DNA from: Roseburia sp.
GTDB taxonomy: Bacteria; Bacillota; Clostridia; Oscillospirales; Ruminococcaceae
Length of the DNA: 57,464 nt
Reading direction: 5' to 3'
NCBI GenBank assembly: GCA_023666265.1
Contig: JAMPCH010000011.1
Coordinates: 1 to 57,464, forward strand
The notes under the pieces are model-generated. The model was not told where the DNA came from. It was given only the letters and a program-made list of their open reading frames with translations, and ran no database searches. Positions 47,195 to 55,279 of this stretch are shown here, piece after piece (position 1 is the first letter of the stretch; every line of letters begins with the position of its first letter). Made by a program: the position numbers and the translations under genes.

Positions 47195-47640
47195 AGAGAG
47201 ATTTAAAAGAGAGATTAAAAAAGATCAAAAAGACGGGTCATTCGAGGCGGGGGCTCTGCCCCCGCACGCCCCCGCCAAGGGAAATGATTTCCCTTGGAAC
47301 CCTCTGTTCCCATTGCCGCTCCTCCCGTTCTCCATTCTGCGGCTGTAAGGTCGTGAAATTGTACAGACCGAGTTAAAGGATATAAGCATAAATTCCCCCG
47401 TACTCCGAAAAGTACGAGGGAATTTGTATTTACGATTTACACAAAGCTTACGACCTGACAGCCGCAAGGTTGAGATTAGCGGAAAAGCAGTAATGGGCAT
47501 AAAGGATTCTCAAGGAAATTATTTCCTTGAGCGGGGGGATTCGGGGGGTAGCGCCCCCCGCTGTCAAATTATCACTCTTTTTTCTCTTTTTTCTCTTTTT
47601 TCTCTCTTATAACATCTCTTTAAACATCTCTCAATGCACA
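47195..47640. repeat. Large imperfect palindrome of nested hairpins
   Basis: The whole gap after cysK is symmetrical. Centre: CCCGTACT / AGTACGaGGG. Then GCGGCTGTAAGGTCGT (about 47340-47355) opposite ACGACCTGACAGCCGC (about 47451-47466). Each side then has the same series: CAAGGGAAA / TTTCCCTTG on the left matching CAAGGAAA / TTTCCTTG on the right, and GGGGGC-TCT-GCCCCC matching GGGGGG-TAGC-GCCCCCC. Outer ends are GAGAGATTTAAA and TTTAAACATCTCTC. This is best read as two inverted copies of a ~150-bp repetitive element. No gene is inside. Confidence 0.75.
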
Positions 47641-48701
47641 TACGGTGTATCGATCTCGTCGATCGGGCGCTCCGTCCGAAAGGCAGTGCTGTTTCCGTCG
47701 GGGGTCGTCGCGATCACGACCGTCACAAGGACGTCGTCTTGGCGGTAAAAGTAATAGATAAAAAAGTCGGTATACCCATCGAGCGCGGAAGCCGGGACCT
47801 CGGGATCGACGATATACTCGCGCCAGTCCCCGCCGATCAAGTCGTCAGGCGTGAGCGGGCGGAGCGTCCCCGCGTCGAACCAAACGATATACCCGTCGCC
47901 GGCGGAGCTGAACTCGCCCACCTCGTAATATATGCCGTTCGCCGATTTTTTTACCTCGATCCTCCGGCTGAAATCCCGCCCGTGGGATCGAAGCTCCTCC
48001 CGCGCGGCTCTTTCGAGAACGTCAAGGATCTCGTTCTCCGACGCGACCTCCTCGTCGGTATGAAAGCGCGAGCCGGCGTATCGGAGACATTGTAACCCGT
48101 CGACCTCGTAAAACTCCTCGACCCATTCGTAGTCATAGCGATCCTGTACCACCGAGGCGTGATTTTCGTCGAGAAGGACGCTCATATCGCGGTAGACCCC
48201 GAGCGGGCTCAGGTCATAGATCCCGTTCCCGAGCAGGTAATCGTCCGCGAACGGCAGAAAGAACCGCTCGTAGAAGTACGGATTGCCTTCCGCGAAGCCG
48301 ATCCGCTCGATCGTGAAAAGGCTCGGCTCGCCGACGAACACGGAGAAATCCGACTTTCGCGAGTACTCCTCCCGCGAGGGGAGCAATTTTTCGAGGTTGG
48401 AGAGACATTCCGCGTTTAAGACGGAGACAAAGTCCTCGCCCTCGTAAAAGAGATCGGAGAAGCGTTCGATCCGCTCCTTCCCAAAAAGGTCATAGGTAAG
48501 CGTGACCGCGTGGTCAAAAAGATCGGGATAGACCCCCATCGGGTCGAAGGGGTTATCGACGACCGTCTCAAACCCGAGAAGGATCGAGAGATAGCCGTTT
48601 CGCGCGGCGCAGTTGATCGAGACCCCGTCCGCGAGAAATTCCGTATCCGTTATTATAACGACGACCTCTCGCGGATCACGCTCGAGAAAAAGGCGAAGCA
48701 A
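47631..48701 (-). CDS. Unknown protein, probably 5'-truncated and fused to antisense VTC sequence
   Basis: The frame is 356 residues, Asp/Glu- and aromatic-rich, with no signal peptide or motif I recognise (for example 'YDLFGKERIERFSDLFYEGE' and 'GDGYIVWFDAGTLRPLTPDD'). The first ~22 codons (48637-48701) are exactly antisense to VTC-domain sequence on the plus strand, so they cannot belong to the original gene. No alternative start with a ribosome site was found just downstream. I infer that the native N-terminus was lost in the rearrangement that also removed the VTC N-terminus. Confidence 0.45.
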   Translation of the reverse strand: MLRLFLERDPREVVVIITDTEFLADGVSINCAARNGYLSILLGFETVVDNPFDPMGVYPDLFDHAVTLTYDLFGKERIERFSDLFYEGEDFVSVLNAECLSNLEKLLPSREEYSRKSDFSVFVGEPSLFTIERIGFAEGNPYFYERFFLPFADDYLLGNGIYDLSPLGVYRDMSVLLDENHASVVQDRYDYEWVEEFYEVDGLQCLRYAGSRFHTDEEVASENEILDVLERAAREELRSHGRDFSRRIEVKKSANGIYYEVGEFSSAGDGYIVWFDAGTLRPLTPDDLIGGDWREYIVDPEVPASALDGYTDFFIYYFYRQDDVLVTVVIATTPDGNSTAFRTERPIDEIDTPYVH

Positions 48702-49121
48702 AACGGGCTCTGCCGTAAATTCTCCGCCCCGCTCTCCGAGGAGGATTGCCGCGCGATCCTAAGCGGCGAAGCGCCCCCGCCGCTCGAAGCCGAAAGCCCG
48801 CTCGTCCGCGAGCTTTTGGTGAAGATGAAGACCGAGCTTCTTCGCCCGCGCGTCCTCGTCTCTTATACGCGCGAGCCGCTCGTCTATCCGGCGGGGAACG
48901 TCCGCGTGACGTTTGACAGCGATATACGGACCTCGCTTTTTACCCGCCGCTTCCTCGATCGGGATATCCCCGATATCCCCGCCGCCGACGCGCCCGAAAA
49001 AGTGATCCTCGAGGTGAAATACGACGCCTTCCTCCCCGAGGCGATCGCCGCGCTCCTTCAATGCGGGGGGATACGCGTCCGGGCTTTTTCAAAATACGCC
49101 GCCGCACGGCGGTTCGGATAA
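48630..49121 (+). pseudogene. VTC-domain polyphosphate polymerase, N-terminus missing
   Basis: From base 48630 the plus strand reads 'REKFRIRYYNDDLSRITLEK', later 'RPRVLVSYTREPLVYPAGNV' and RVTFDSDIRTS, 'VILEVKYDAFLP' and 'VRAFSKYAAARRFG', the C-terminal two thirds of a VTC triphosphate-tunnel enzyme. The usual first ~70 residues (R-x-E-x-K-Y...Y-x-S-x-Y-F-D) are absent; the frame upstream is antisense to the neighbouring gene. Without the first tunnel strands it should be inactive. DUF4956 and CotH genes follow, the normal partners of VTC genes. Confidence 0.8.
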
Positions 49122-49139
49122 AAAATTAAGGAGTTCATT

Positions 49140-49811
49140 ATGACGACATTCAACGATATTTTTAAATCAAGCTTTCTCGAGAAGGTGACCGAATTTTCGG
49201 CGATCGATCTTTTGATCGCGATGCTTTTTTCGCTCGCGGTCGGGCTTTTTATCTTCCTCGTCTATAAAAAGACGTTTACGGGCGTTCTTTATTCGACGGG
49301 CTTCGCGCTCGCGCTCGTCGGACTTTCGATGGTGACGACGCTCGTGATCCTCGCGGTCACGTCGAACGTGATCCTCTCGCTCGGTATGGTCGGCGCGCTC
49401 TCGATCGTCCGCTTTCGCGCCGCGATCAAAGAGCCGATGGAGATCGTCTTTTTATTCTGGGCGATCGCGGCGGGGATCGTGATCGGCGCGGGGCTGATCC
49501 CGCTCGCCGTGATCGGCTCGGTCGTGATCGGGGTCATCATCCTCCTCCTCGCGAATAAAAAATCGCACGAAAGCCCGTATCTCCTCGTCCTGCGCTGTCG
49601 CGACGAGGCGGGCGAAAAGGCGGCGCTCGCGCTCCTCGCGGAGACGGCGCGATATTCGGTAAAATCAAAGACCGTCAACGCGACGGGGATCGAGCTTACC
49701 GCCGAGCTTCGCCTAAAAAACAGGGCGACCGATTTCGTGAACCGCGCCGCCGCGCTCGACGGGGTCGAGGACGCGACCCTCGTCAGCTATAACGGCGACT
49801 ATCTCTCTTAA
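49140..49811 (+). CDS. DUF4956 membrane protein
   Basis: 223 residues. Three or four membrane segments in the first 140 residues with the signature 'ILSLGMVGALSIVRFRAAIK' (about 79-98), followed by a cytoplasmic ferredoxin-like tail ('PYLLVLRCRDEAGEKAALAL'). DUF4956 genes typically stand between VTC polyphosphate polymerase and CotH-kinase genes, as here. Role probably in membrane-linked polymer or phosphate metabolism; not established. TTAAGGAG precedes the ATG. Confidence 0.88.
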   Translation: MTTFNDIFKSSFLEKVTEFSAIDLLIAMLFSLAVGLFIFLVYKKTFTGVLYSTGFALALVGLSMVTTLVILAVTSNVILSLGMVGALSIVRFRAAIKEPMEIVFLFWAIAAGIVIGAGLIPLAVIGSVVIGVIILLLANKKSHESPYLLVLRCRDEAGEKAALALLAETARYSVKSKTVNATGIELTAELRLKNRATDFVNRAAALDGVEDATLVSYNGDYLS

Positions 49812-49825
49812 AAGGGGGCGGCTTT

Positions 49826-51685
49826 ATGCTCTATCATAAAAGGGGCGGGCTTTTCGCCGCCGCCGCGATCTCGCTCGCGGTCGCCCTCGTTTTTACCTTT
49901 TGGGCAGGACTTCCGCTTTACGCGTCCTCGGAGAGCGGCGGATCGGGGATGTCCTTTCTCTATGAGGAAAAGCTTTTCGGCGATACGATCCTCTCGATCG
50001 ACCTTACGATCGATCCCGCCGACTGGGCGGAGCTTCTCGCGAACGCCTCGGCGGAGGAATATTATCCCTGTGACGTGACGATCGACGGCGAGACCTTTTC
50101 GCGGGTCGGGCTGAGGGCGAAGGGAAACACGAGCCTCAGCTCGATCGCCTCCGACCCGACGACCGACCGATACAGCTTTAAGCTCGAGTTTGATCATTAC
50201 ATCGGGGATCAGACCTGTTACGGACTCGATAAGCTCATCTTAAACAACAACTACTCCGACGCGACGAGTATCAAGGAGGCGATCGTCTACGATCTTTTCG
50301 CCTTCCTCGGCGCGGACGCGTCGCTTTATAATTACGCCAAGATCAGCGTAAACGGCGAATATTGGGGCGTTTATCTCGCGCTCGAGGCGGTCGAGGAGAG
50401 CTTCCTCCTCCGAAATTACGGGACGACCGACGGGAAGCTCTATAAGCCCGACTCGATGGAGATCGGCGGCGGGAACGGGGGAGATCCCGGAAACGGGGGC
50501 TTTCGCGATTTCGGCGGGGGGCGCGGTCAAAACGCCGCGAACGGGCGCTTCGGCGACGGGGAAAGCCCCGGGGGCGATACGGACTTTACGCTCCCCGGAG
50601 GAGCCGCCCTCTCCGCCGAGGCGGCTTCCCAAAATAAAAAGGACAGAAGCGGCGGCTTTAACGGACGCGATACGGGCGGCGCGACCCTCGAATATACCGA
50701 CGACAACCTATCGAGCTATGAGACGATTTGGGACGGGGCGATCAATGATTCCGACGACAGCGACCACGCCCGCGTCGTCGTCGCCCTTAAAAAAGCCGCC
50801 GAAGGGACGGACCTCGCCGAGGCACTCGACCTCGATAACCTTTTAAAATATATGGCTGCCCATATCTTCGTCGAGAACGCCGACAGTCTCTCGGGGAATA
50901 TGGCGCATAACTATTATCTTTATGAGCGCGGCGGGCGGCTGAACCTCCTCCCGTGGGACTATAACCTCGCCTTCGGGGGCATGGGCGGGAGCGCCGCCGA
51001 CACGGTCAACGGCGCGATCGACTACGCCTTCGCGGGGACGAGCTTTTTTGACCCGATCTACGCGGACGAAGCGCTCCTCGCCGTCTATCACGGCTATCTC
51101 CGCCGAATTTGTGAGGAATATGTCGGCGGCGGGGAATTTGAAAAAACTTATCGGCGGCTCCGCGCCATGATCGACGAGCCGACCGCCGCCGACCCGACCG
51201 CCTTTTATACGGCAGAGGAATATGAGGCGGCGGTCGAGACCCTTTATCGCCTGATCTCCCTTCGCGCCGAGAGCGTTTTGGGTCAGCTCGACGGGACGAT
51301 CCCCGCGACCGACGCGGGTCAAGCCGCCGACCCCTCCGCGCTCGTCGATACCTCCGGGCTTCAAATGAACACCCTCGGGACGATGAACGGCGGCGGGAAG
51401 ACCTTTAACCGAAACGATCGGCTTTTCGCCCCGAACGAACAAGCCTTCGGTACGGCGGAAAATTCGGAAAGCGCCGACGAAAGCGCGAACGAGAACGCCA
51501 ACCCGAGCGACCGCGAAGCCTTCTCCCCGAACGGCGGCTTCGGCGGTCAAATGCCGAACGGGGCGGAGAACGCGGAGAACGCGGACGATCTCGCGAAAAA
51601 CCTGATCACCTACGGGATCTCGCTCGCGGTGATCGTCGGCGGGCTGATCTTCGCGCGTCTTTATCGGCGGCGGGGAAGGAGGTAA
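49826..51685 (+). CDS. CotH-kinase family surface protein
   Basis: 619 residues. N-terminal signal/TM segment (about 8-30), CotH kinase core from about 45 ('ILSIDLTIDPADWAELLANA', 'LRAKGNTSL', 'LDKLILNNNYSDATSIKEAI', 'VNGEYWGVYLALEAVEESFL', 'LYKPDS', then after a Gly-rich insert 'FVENADSLSGNMAHNYYLYE' and LLPWDYNLAFG). A low-complexity Asn/Gly/Ala tail and a C-terminal TM plus basic end (ARLYRRRGRR) follow. CotH kinases phosphorylate spore-coat or surface proteins. The Gly-rich insert includes a dispersed motif copy (GGCTTCCCAAAATAAAAAGG, about 50622) read in frame as 'ASQNKKD'. Last gene of the VTC-DUF4956-CotH group. Confidence 0.88.
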   Translation: MLYHKRGGLFAAAAISLAVALVFTFWAGLPLYASSESGGSGMSFLYEEKLFGDTILSIDLTIDPADWAELLANASAEEYYPCDVTIDGETFSRVGLRAKGNTSLSSIASDPTTDRYSFKLEFDHYIGDQTCYGLDKLILNNNYSDATSIKEAIVYDLFAFLGADASLYNYAKISVNGEYWGVYLALEAVEESFLLRNYGTTDGKLYKPDSMEIGGGNGGDPGNGGFRDFGGGRGQNAANGRFGDGESPGGDTDFTLPGGAALSAEAASQNKKDRSGGFNGRDTGGATLEYTDDNLSSYETIWDGAINDSDDSDHARVVVALKKAAEGTDLAEALDLDNLLKYMAAHIFVENADSLSGNMAHNYYLYERGGRLNLLPWDYNLAFGGMGGSAADTVNGAIDYAFAGTSFFDPIYADEALLAVYHGYLRRICEEYVGGGEFEKTYRRLRAMIDEPTAADPTAFYTAEEYEAAVETLYRLISLRAESVLGQLDGTIPATDAGQAADPSALVDTSGLQMNTLGTMNGGGKTFNRNDRLFAPNEQAFGTAENSESADESANENANPSDREAFSPNGGFGGQMPNGAENAENADDLAKNLITYGISLAVIVGGLIFARLYRRRGRR

Positions 51686-51721
51686 GCCCTCGGGGGAAAA
51701 CGCTTTCCGTCGAAAAAGCCC

Positions 51722-51750
51722 TTGACAAAACGCGCGGAATATGGTAAAAT
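51722..51750 (+). promoter_or_regulatory. Promoter of the Thr-rich lipoprotein gene
   Basis: TTGACA (51722-51727), 17 bp, TAAAAT (51745-51750). Confidence 0.85.
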
Positions 51751-51772
51751 CTTCTTGGTCATCGGTATCGTA

Positions 51773-51892
51773 AACAGGCGTCGTACCCCGACGCCTGTTC
51801 GGTATACGAAAAAAGCTGACCGCGAAAAAACATAAAAGCCTTCGCCCGGGACAAGCCTCCTTCGGATAAACAGAGGAGACCGGGTCGGCTTT
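51773..51892 (+). ncRNA. Leader with two strong stem-loops
   Basis: Stem 1: AACAGGCGTCG / CGACGCCTGTT (51773-51783, 51789-51799), 11 perfect pairs. Stem 2: AAAGCC / GGCTTT (51835-51840, 51887-51892) continued by CCCGG / CCGGG (51845-51849, 51880-51884) and CTCC / GGAG (51857-51860, 51875-51878). Stem 2 ends about 20 bases before the start codon. It lacks the conserved bases of c-di-GMP riboswitches. A regulatory leader is likely; its ligand, if any, is unknown. Confidence 0.5.
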
Positions 51893-51912
51893 GGGCTGGG
51901 AAAGGAAACCGT

Positions 51913-52764
51913 ATGATGAGGAAAAAACCGTTGCCGCTTTTTGTGACGCTCTTGATCCTGTTCGCGCCGACGCTCGGCGGCTGTGGGACGCCGGAGCTGC
52001 CCGAGCCGCCGGACTATCTCCCCAAGACCTCGGTCGAGACCCGTCTCTCGGCGGAGACGACCTCGGACGACGAGGAGGAGACCACGCCCCCGACCGAGGA
52101 GACCACGACCCCGTCGGAGACACCGATCGAAGCGGATGAGAGCGACGAGAGCGACGAGAGCGACGAGGGCGACACGACCGACGAAACGGCGGAGACCGAC
52201 GAGGAAACGACGACCACGACCGCCGCGCCCGTCACGACGGCTTATGTCGCGCCGACCACGACGACAGCTTATGTCGCGCCCGCGACGACGGCGGCGACCG
52301 CCGAAGCGACGACCACGACCGTCGAGACCACCACCACGACAACGACAACGACTACTACAACGACCACGACAACAACAACGACGACCGCCGCAACCACGAC
52401 GAGCGCGACCGCCACGTCGGCGGAGACGACCGCTCCGACCGCCGCGATCACGACCGCCCCGCGTACAAGGATCACGACGAGACGACCGATCGCCACGACG
52501 ACGATCCGCACGGGCGGCGGTATCGTCTATACCCCCGGCTCCTCCGCTCCTTCGAGCGAAAGCGGCTCCACCGAGCCGACCGAGCCAACGAGTCCCGCCG
52601 AACCCGATATTACCTCAAATTCGGGCGAAGCGCCCGCCGCCCCCGACATTACCTCGGGCTCGGGCGAAGCGCCTTCGCTGGATGATGATTTCGCCCCGGA
52701 CAATGCCGACAATGCCGGCGTTGCTATCGTACCCGACGTAACCGACGCAAATCCTCCGACCTGA
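51913..52764 (+). CDS. Thr-rich lipoprotein
   Basis: 283 residues (282 if ATG 51916 is used). Signal peptide 'MRKKPLPLFVTLLILFAPTL' with lipobox LGGC; the Cys would be lipidated. The mature part is low complexity: acidic ('ADESDESDESDEGDTTDETA'), then a Thr-rich tract with about 20 consecutive Thr, then Pro/Ser/Glu-rich sequence with two 'PDITSxSGEAP' repeats. It has no folded domain, and resembles a glycosylated spacer. Thr codons in the tract mix ACG, ACC, ACA and ACT, so length changes by slippage are limited but possible. Good AAAGGAAA ribosome site; a terminator follows. Confidence 0.8.
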   Translation: MMRKKPLPLFVTLLILFAPTLGGCGTPELPEPPDYLPKTSVETRLSAETTSDDEEETTPPTEETTTPSETPIEADESDESDESDEGDTTDETAETDEETTTTTAAPVTTAYVAPTTTTAYVAPATTAATAEATTTTVETTTTTTTTTTTTTTTTTTTTAATTTSATATSAETTAPTAAITTAPRTRITTRRPIATTTIRTGGGIVYTPGSSAPSSESGSTEPTEPTSPAEPDITSNSGEAPAAPDITSGSGEAPSLDDDFAPDNADNAGVAIVPDVTDANPPT

Positions 52765-52790
52765 CCTTATATCATAAATATCGGTATCCG

Positions 52791-52828
52791 CGCCATGAAC
52801 CGTTTCTCACGATTCATGGCGTTTTTTA
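52791..52828 (+). terminator. Rho-independent terminator
   Basis: Arms CGCCATGAA (52791-52799) and TTCATGGCG (52813-52821), followed by six T. Confidence 0.9.
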
Positions 52829-52872
52829 TCCCGCTGAAATTATTACAAATTGATTACATTTTCACAAAGTGG

Positions 52873-52901
52873 TTGATTTTAACGAAAAAAAATGTTATAC
52901 T
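52873..52901 (+). promoter_or_regulatory. Promoter of the moxR operon
   Basis: TTGATT (52873-52878), 17 bp, TATACT (52896-52901), 59 bases before the moxR ATG. Confidence 0.8.
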
Positions 52902-52959
52902 GAATGAGCAGCGAAAAAATCAAGGCATAAAAATTCGACAAAAGATAAGGAACGTAACA

Positions 52960-53919
52960 ATGGATAAATACGCAATCGGAAAAAATAAAAAGCTCCAACA
53001 GGTCGCCGACGAAGTCGAAAAGGTCATCGTCGGGAAGCGCGAGGTCGTGACGATGCTCCTGATCGCGCTCCTCTCGGGCGGTCATGTCCTCGTCGAGGAC
53101 GTCCCCGGGGTCGGTAAGACGACCCTCGCGCTCGCGCTCGGGAAGGCGACGGGGCTGATCAGCCGCCGCGCCCAGTTTACGCCCGACGTAATGGTCTCGG
53201 ACATTACCGGCTTTACGATGTATAATAAAGAGACGAACCGCTTTGAATACCGCCAAGGGCTCGTGATGGCGAATATCCTCCTCGCGGACGAGATCAACCG
53301 CGCCACGCCAAAGACCCAGTCCGCGCTCCTCGAGGCGATGGAGGAACAGACGGTGACGGTCGACGGCGTGACCCACCCGCTCCCCGACCCGTTTATGGTC
53401 GTCGCGACCCAAAACGAGCTCGGCTATGTCGGGACGTTCCCCCTCCCCGAGGCACAGCTCGACCGCTTTATGATGAAGATCTCGATGGGATACCCGACCC
53501 TCGAACAGGAGGTCGGGATCATCGCCGACCGCCGCCTCGGCGACCCGCTCGATCACGTCCTACCGATCTGTACGCGCGAGGAGATCCTCTCGGCGATGGA
53601 GACGATACGCGAGGTCAATATCGAGCCGGCGGTCTGTCGCTATATCGTCGAGCTGGTCGCCGCGACGCGTAATCACGCGGCGGTCAGGCTCGGGGCGAGT
53701 CCCCGCGCGTCGCTCGCGCTGATGCGGGCGGCTCAAAGCTACGCCTTCCTCAATAGCCGCGCCTACGTCGTCCCCGAGGACGCGCTCCGTATGACGCCCT
53801 ATGTGATCCCCCACCGCCTCCGCCTCTCTCAGGACGCTAAGATGAAGCGGCTCGACGTCATGGACGTCCTACGCGAGATCGTGAAGTCGGTAAAGCCGCC
53901 CTTCCTAAGAAACGGGTAA
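52960..53919 (+). CDS. MoxR-family AAA+ ATPase
   Basis: 319 residues. Walker A 'EDVPGVGKTTLALALG' (about 43-58), 'RAQFTPDVMVSDITGF', Walker B 'ANILLADEINRATPKTQSAL' and sensor 1 'MVVATQNELGYVGTFPLPEA'. Arg finger 'QLDRFMMKI'. MoxR ATPases act as chaperones with DUF58/vWA proteins and transglutaminases, the next two genes. ATG 52960 behind AAGGAACGTAACA; the longer frame starts inside the preceding terminator and is rejected. Confidence 0.95.
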   Translation: MDKYAIGKNKKLQQVADEVEKVIVGKREVVTMLLIALLSGGHVLVEDVPGVGKTTLALALGKATGLISRRAQFTPDVMVSDITGFTMYNKETNRFEYRQGLVMANILLADEINRATPKTQSALLEAMEEQTVTVDGVTHPLPDPFMVVATQNELGYVGTFPLPEAQLDRFMMKISMGYPTLEQEVGIIADRRLGDPLDHVLPICTREEILSAMETIREVNIEPAVCRYIVELVAATRNHAAVRLGASPRASLALMRAAQSYAFLNSRAYVVPEDALRMTPYVIPHRLRLSQDAKMKRLDVMDVLREIVKSVKPPFLRNG

Positions 53920-53947
53920 GTCGCCCTTCTTTTGACGTTTCGTTTTA

Positions 53948-53988
53948 TTTTTTTGGGAAGGCGCGGCGCTTTGCCGCCTTCCCTAAAA
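53948..53988. repeat. Palindromic form of the dispersed motif
   Basis: TTTTTTTGGGAAGGCGCGGC facing GCCGCCTTCCCTAAAA in the gap between the moxR and DUF58 genes; it would form a hairpin within the operon transcript. Confidence 0.75.
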
Positions 53989-54027
53989 GACCTTTATCGC
54001 GATGACCGCCGGGAAAGGAGCTTATCT

Positions 54028-55227
54028 ATGGCGAAATATCGGATCGGCTATCTCCTCCTCGTGATCGGGGCGGGGGTTTTTGCCGGCGCGTATAACAGTA
54101 AGCTTACCTTCGTGCTTTTTATCGCCGCGCTCCTCCTCCCCGTCGCGACGTTCCTTCTCCTCGTTTGTGAGCGCCTCGCGCTAAAGCTCGAGGTCTCGCC
54201 CGCGCGGGTCTTCTCACAAAAGCTCCAGCAATTCGCCGTCACCGTCACGGTCAGAAACCGCTTTTTGATCCCCGTCTCGCCGATGCGTCTGACGGGCGTT
54301 TTCCCGGACGGGGACGGGAATTTAGTCGCCGATAAGACGATGATCGTGAGCGTGATGCCCTTTCGTAAATCGGAATTTATCTTTAACGGCTGTCTTAAAT
54401 ATCGGGGCGAATATCGGCTGGGACTGAGCGAGGCGGTGATCTATGACCTCCTCGGGATCTTTCACTTTCGTATCCGCCTGACCCCCGGGGTACGGGCGGT
54501 GATCGCGCCGCGCCGGCTCACCGTCGATCAGAGCAACGCGCTCTGCAGCGACGATCACGACAGCGCACGCACCCAAATGTCTTTTTTTGAGAATAATTCC
54601 TTCTCCGCCGTCCGCGAATATGTCGAGGGCGAGCCGCTCCGCCACGTTCACTGGAAGCTCTCGGCGAAGCAGGACAAGCTCATGATCAAACAGATGGAAC
54701 AAAACCTCGGGACAAACGCCCTCGTCATCACCGATACCGCCTCGCGGCTCGCGGACGAAGGAGACCGCGTCCGCGCGGTCGACGCGGCGATCGAGGTATC
54801 GCTTGCCGTAACGGGGAAGATCATCGCCGACGGACGGTGCGCGGTGAATTTCTTTTGTCCGTCCGAGGGGACGCCGTCCGAGCTTTTCGCGGCGGAGACG
54901 GCGGAGGATTATGAGAAGCTTTATTACGCCTTCTCCGTCCTACCGATCCTCGCGAAGGGCGGCGCGGCGGCGCTCGTCCGCGAGCTCGTCGAGCGGCGGA
55001 TCGAGAGCGAGACGATCTTTATCGCGACGGATCGCCTGAGCGCCGCCGAGCTTCGCGAGATGCTCGGCGGGGGGCTGTCCGCCGCCAAGAGCATAAGGAT
55101 CTTTTTAACGGGCGGCGAGCCGGAGCGCGACCTAGCGCTCCTCGCGGACGCGGAGGAGCGCGTAAGGGTGAGGGTCATCGACCCCGACGAGATCGCCCTA
55201 TCGCTCAGAAACGCGCTGGCGGAGTAA
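54028..55227 (+). CDS. DUF58 domain protein
   Basis: 399 residues. Two N-terminal membrane helices (about 5-22 and 27-45), a beta-rich part, then the DUF58 signature 'VREYVEGEPLRHVHWKLSAK' (about 193-212) followed by 'QDKLMIKQMEQNLGTNALVI', continuing as a degenerate vWA-like fold. It is the usual partner of MoxR ATPases and probably takes part in surface or periplasm-side complex assembly. ATG 54028 behind AAAGGAGCTTATCT. Confidence 0.9.
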   Translation: MAKYRIGYLLLVIGAGVFAGAYNSKLTFVLFIAALLLPVATFLLLVCERLALKLEVSPARVFSQKLQQFAVTVTVRNRFLIPVSPMRLTGVFPDGDGNLVADKTMIVSVMPFRKSEFIFNGCLKYRGEYRLGLSEAVIYDLLGIFHFRIRLTPGVRAVIAPRRLTVDQSNALCSDDHDSARTQMSFFENNSFSAVREYVEGEPLRHVHWKLSAKQDKLMIKQMEQNLGTNALVITDTASRLADEGDRVRAVDAAIEVSLAVTGKIIADGRCAVNFFCPSEGTPSELFAAETAEDYEKLYYAFSVLPILAKGGAAALVRELVERRIESETIFIATDRLSAAELREMLGGGLSAAKSIRIFLTGGEPERDLALLADAEERVRVRVIDPDEIALSLRNALAE

Positions 55228-55279
55228 ATCGATAAATCACGAGAAATACTTCCTCCCCGGGAAGGAAACGGTCATATCC

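Noticed and set aside
47424-47612. 62-codon frame in the large palindrome
   Set aside because: It lies across both arms of an inverted repeat and has no plausible ribosome site or homology.
51800-51912. c-di-GMP riboswitch before the lipoprotein gene
   Set aside because: An AAAGCC/GGCTTT stem is present, but the conserved GEMM core and tetraloop receptor bases are not.
52310-52400. Possible CRISPR or microsatellite array
   Set aside because: The ACN triplets are just Thr codons with mixed third bases; no spacers and no repeat unit of CRISPR length.
51983-52741. 252-codon Arg/Pro-rich frame and 80-codon Val-rich antisense frame
   Set aside because: Both are alternative readings of the ACN-rich Thr tract of the lipoprotein gene.
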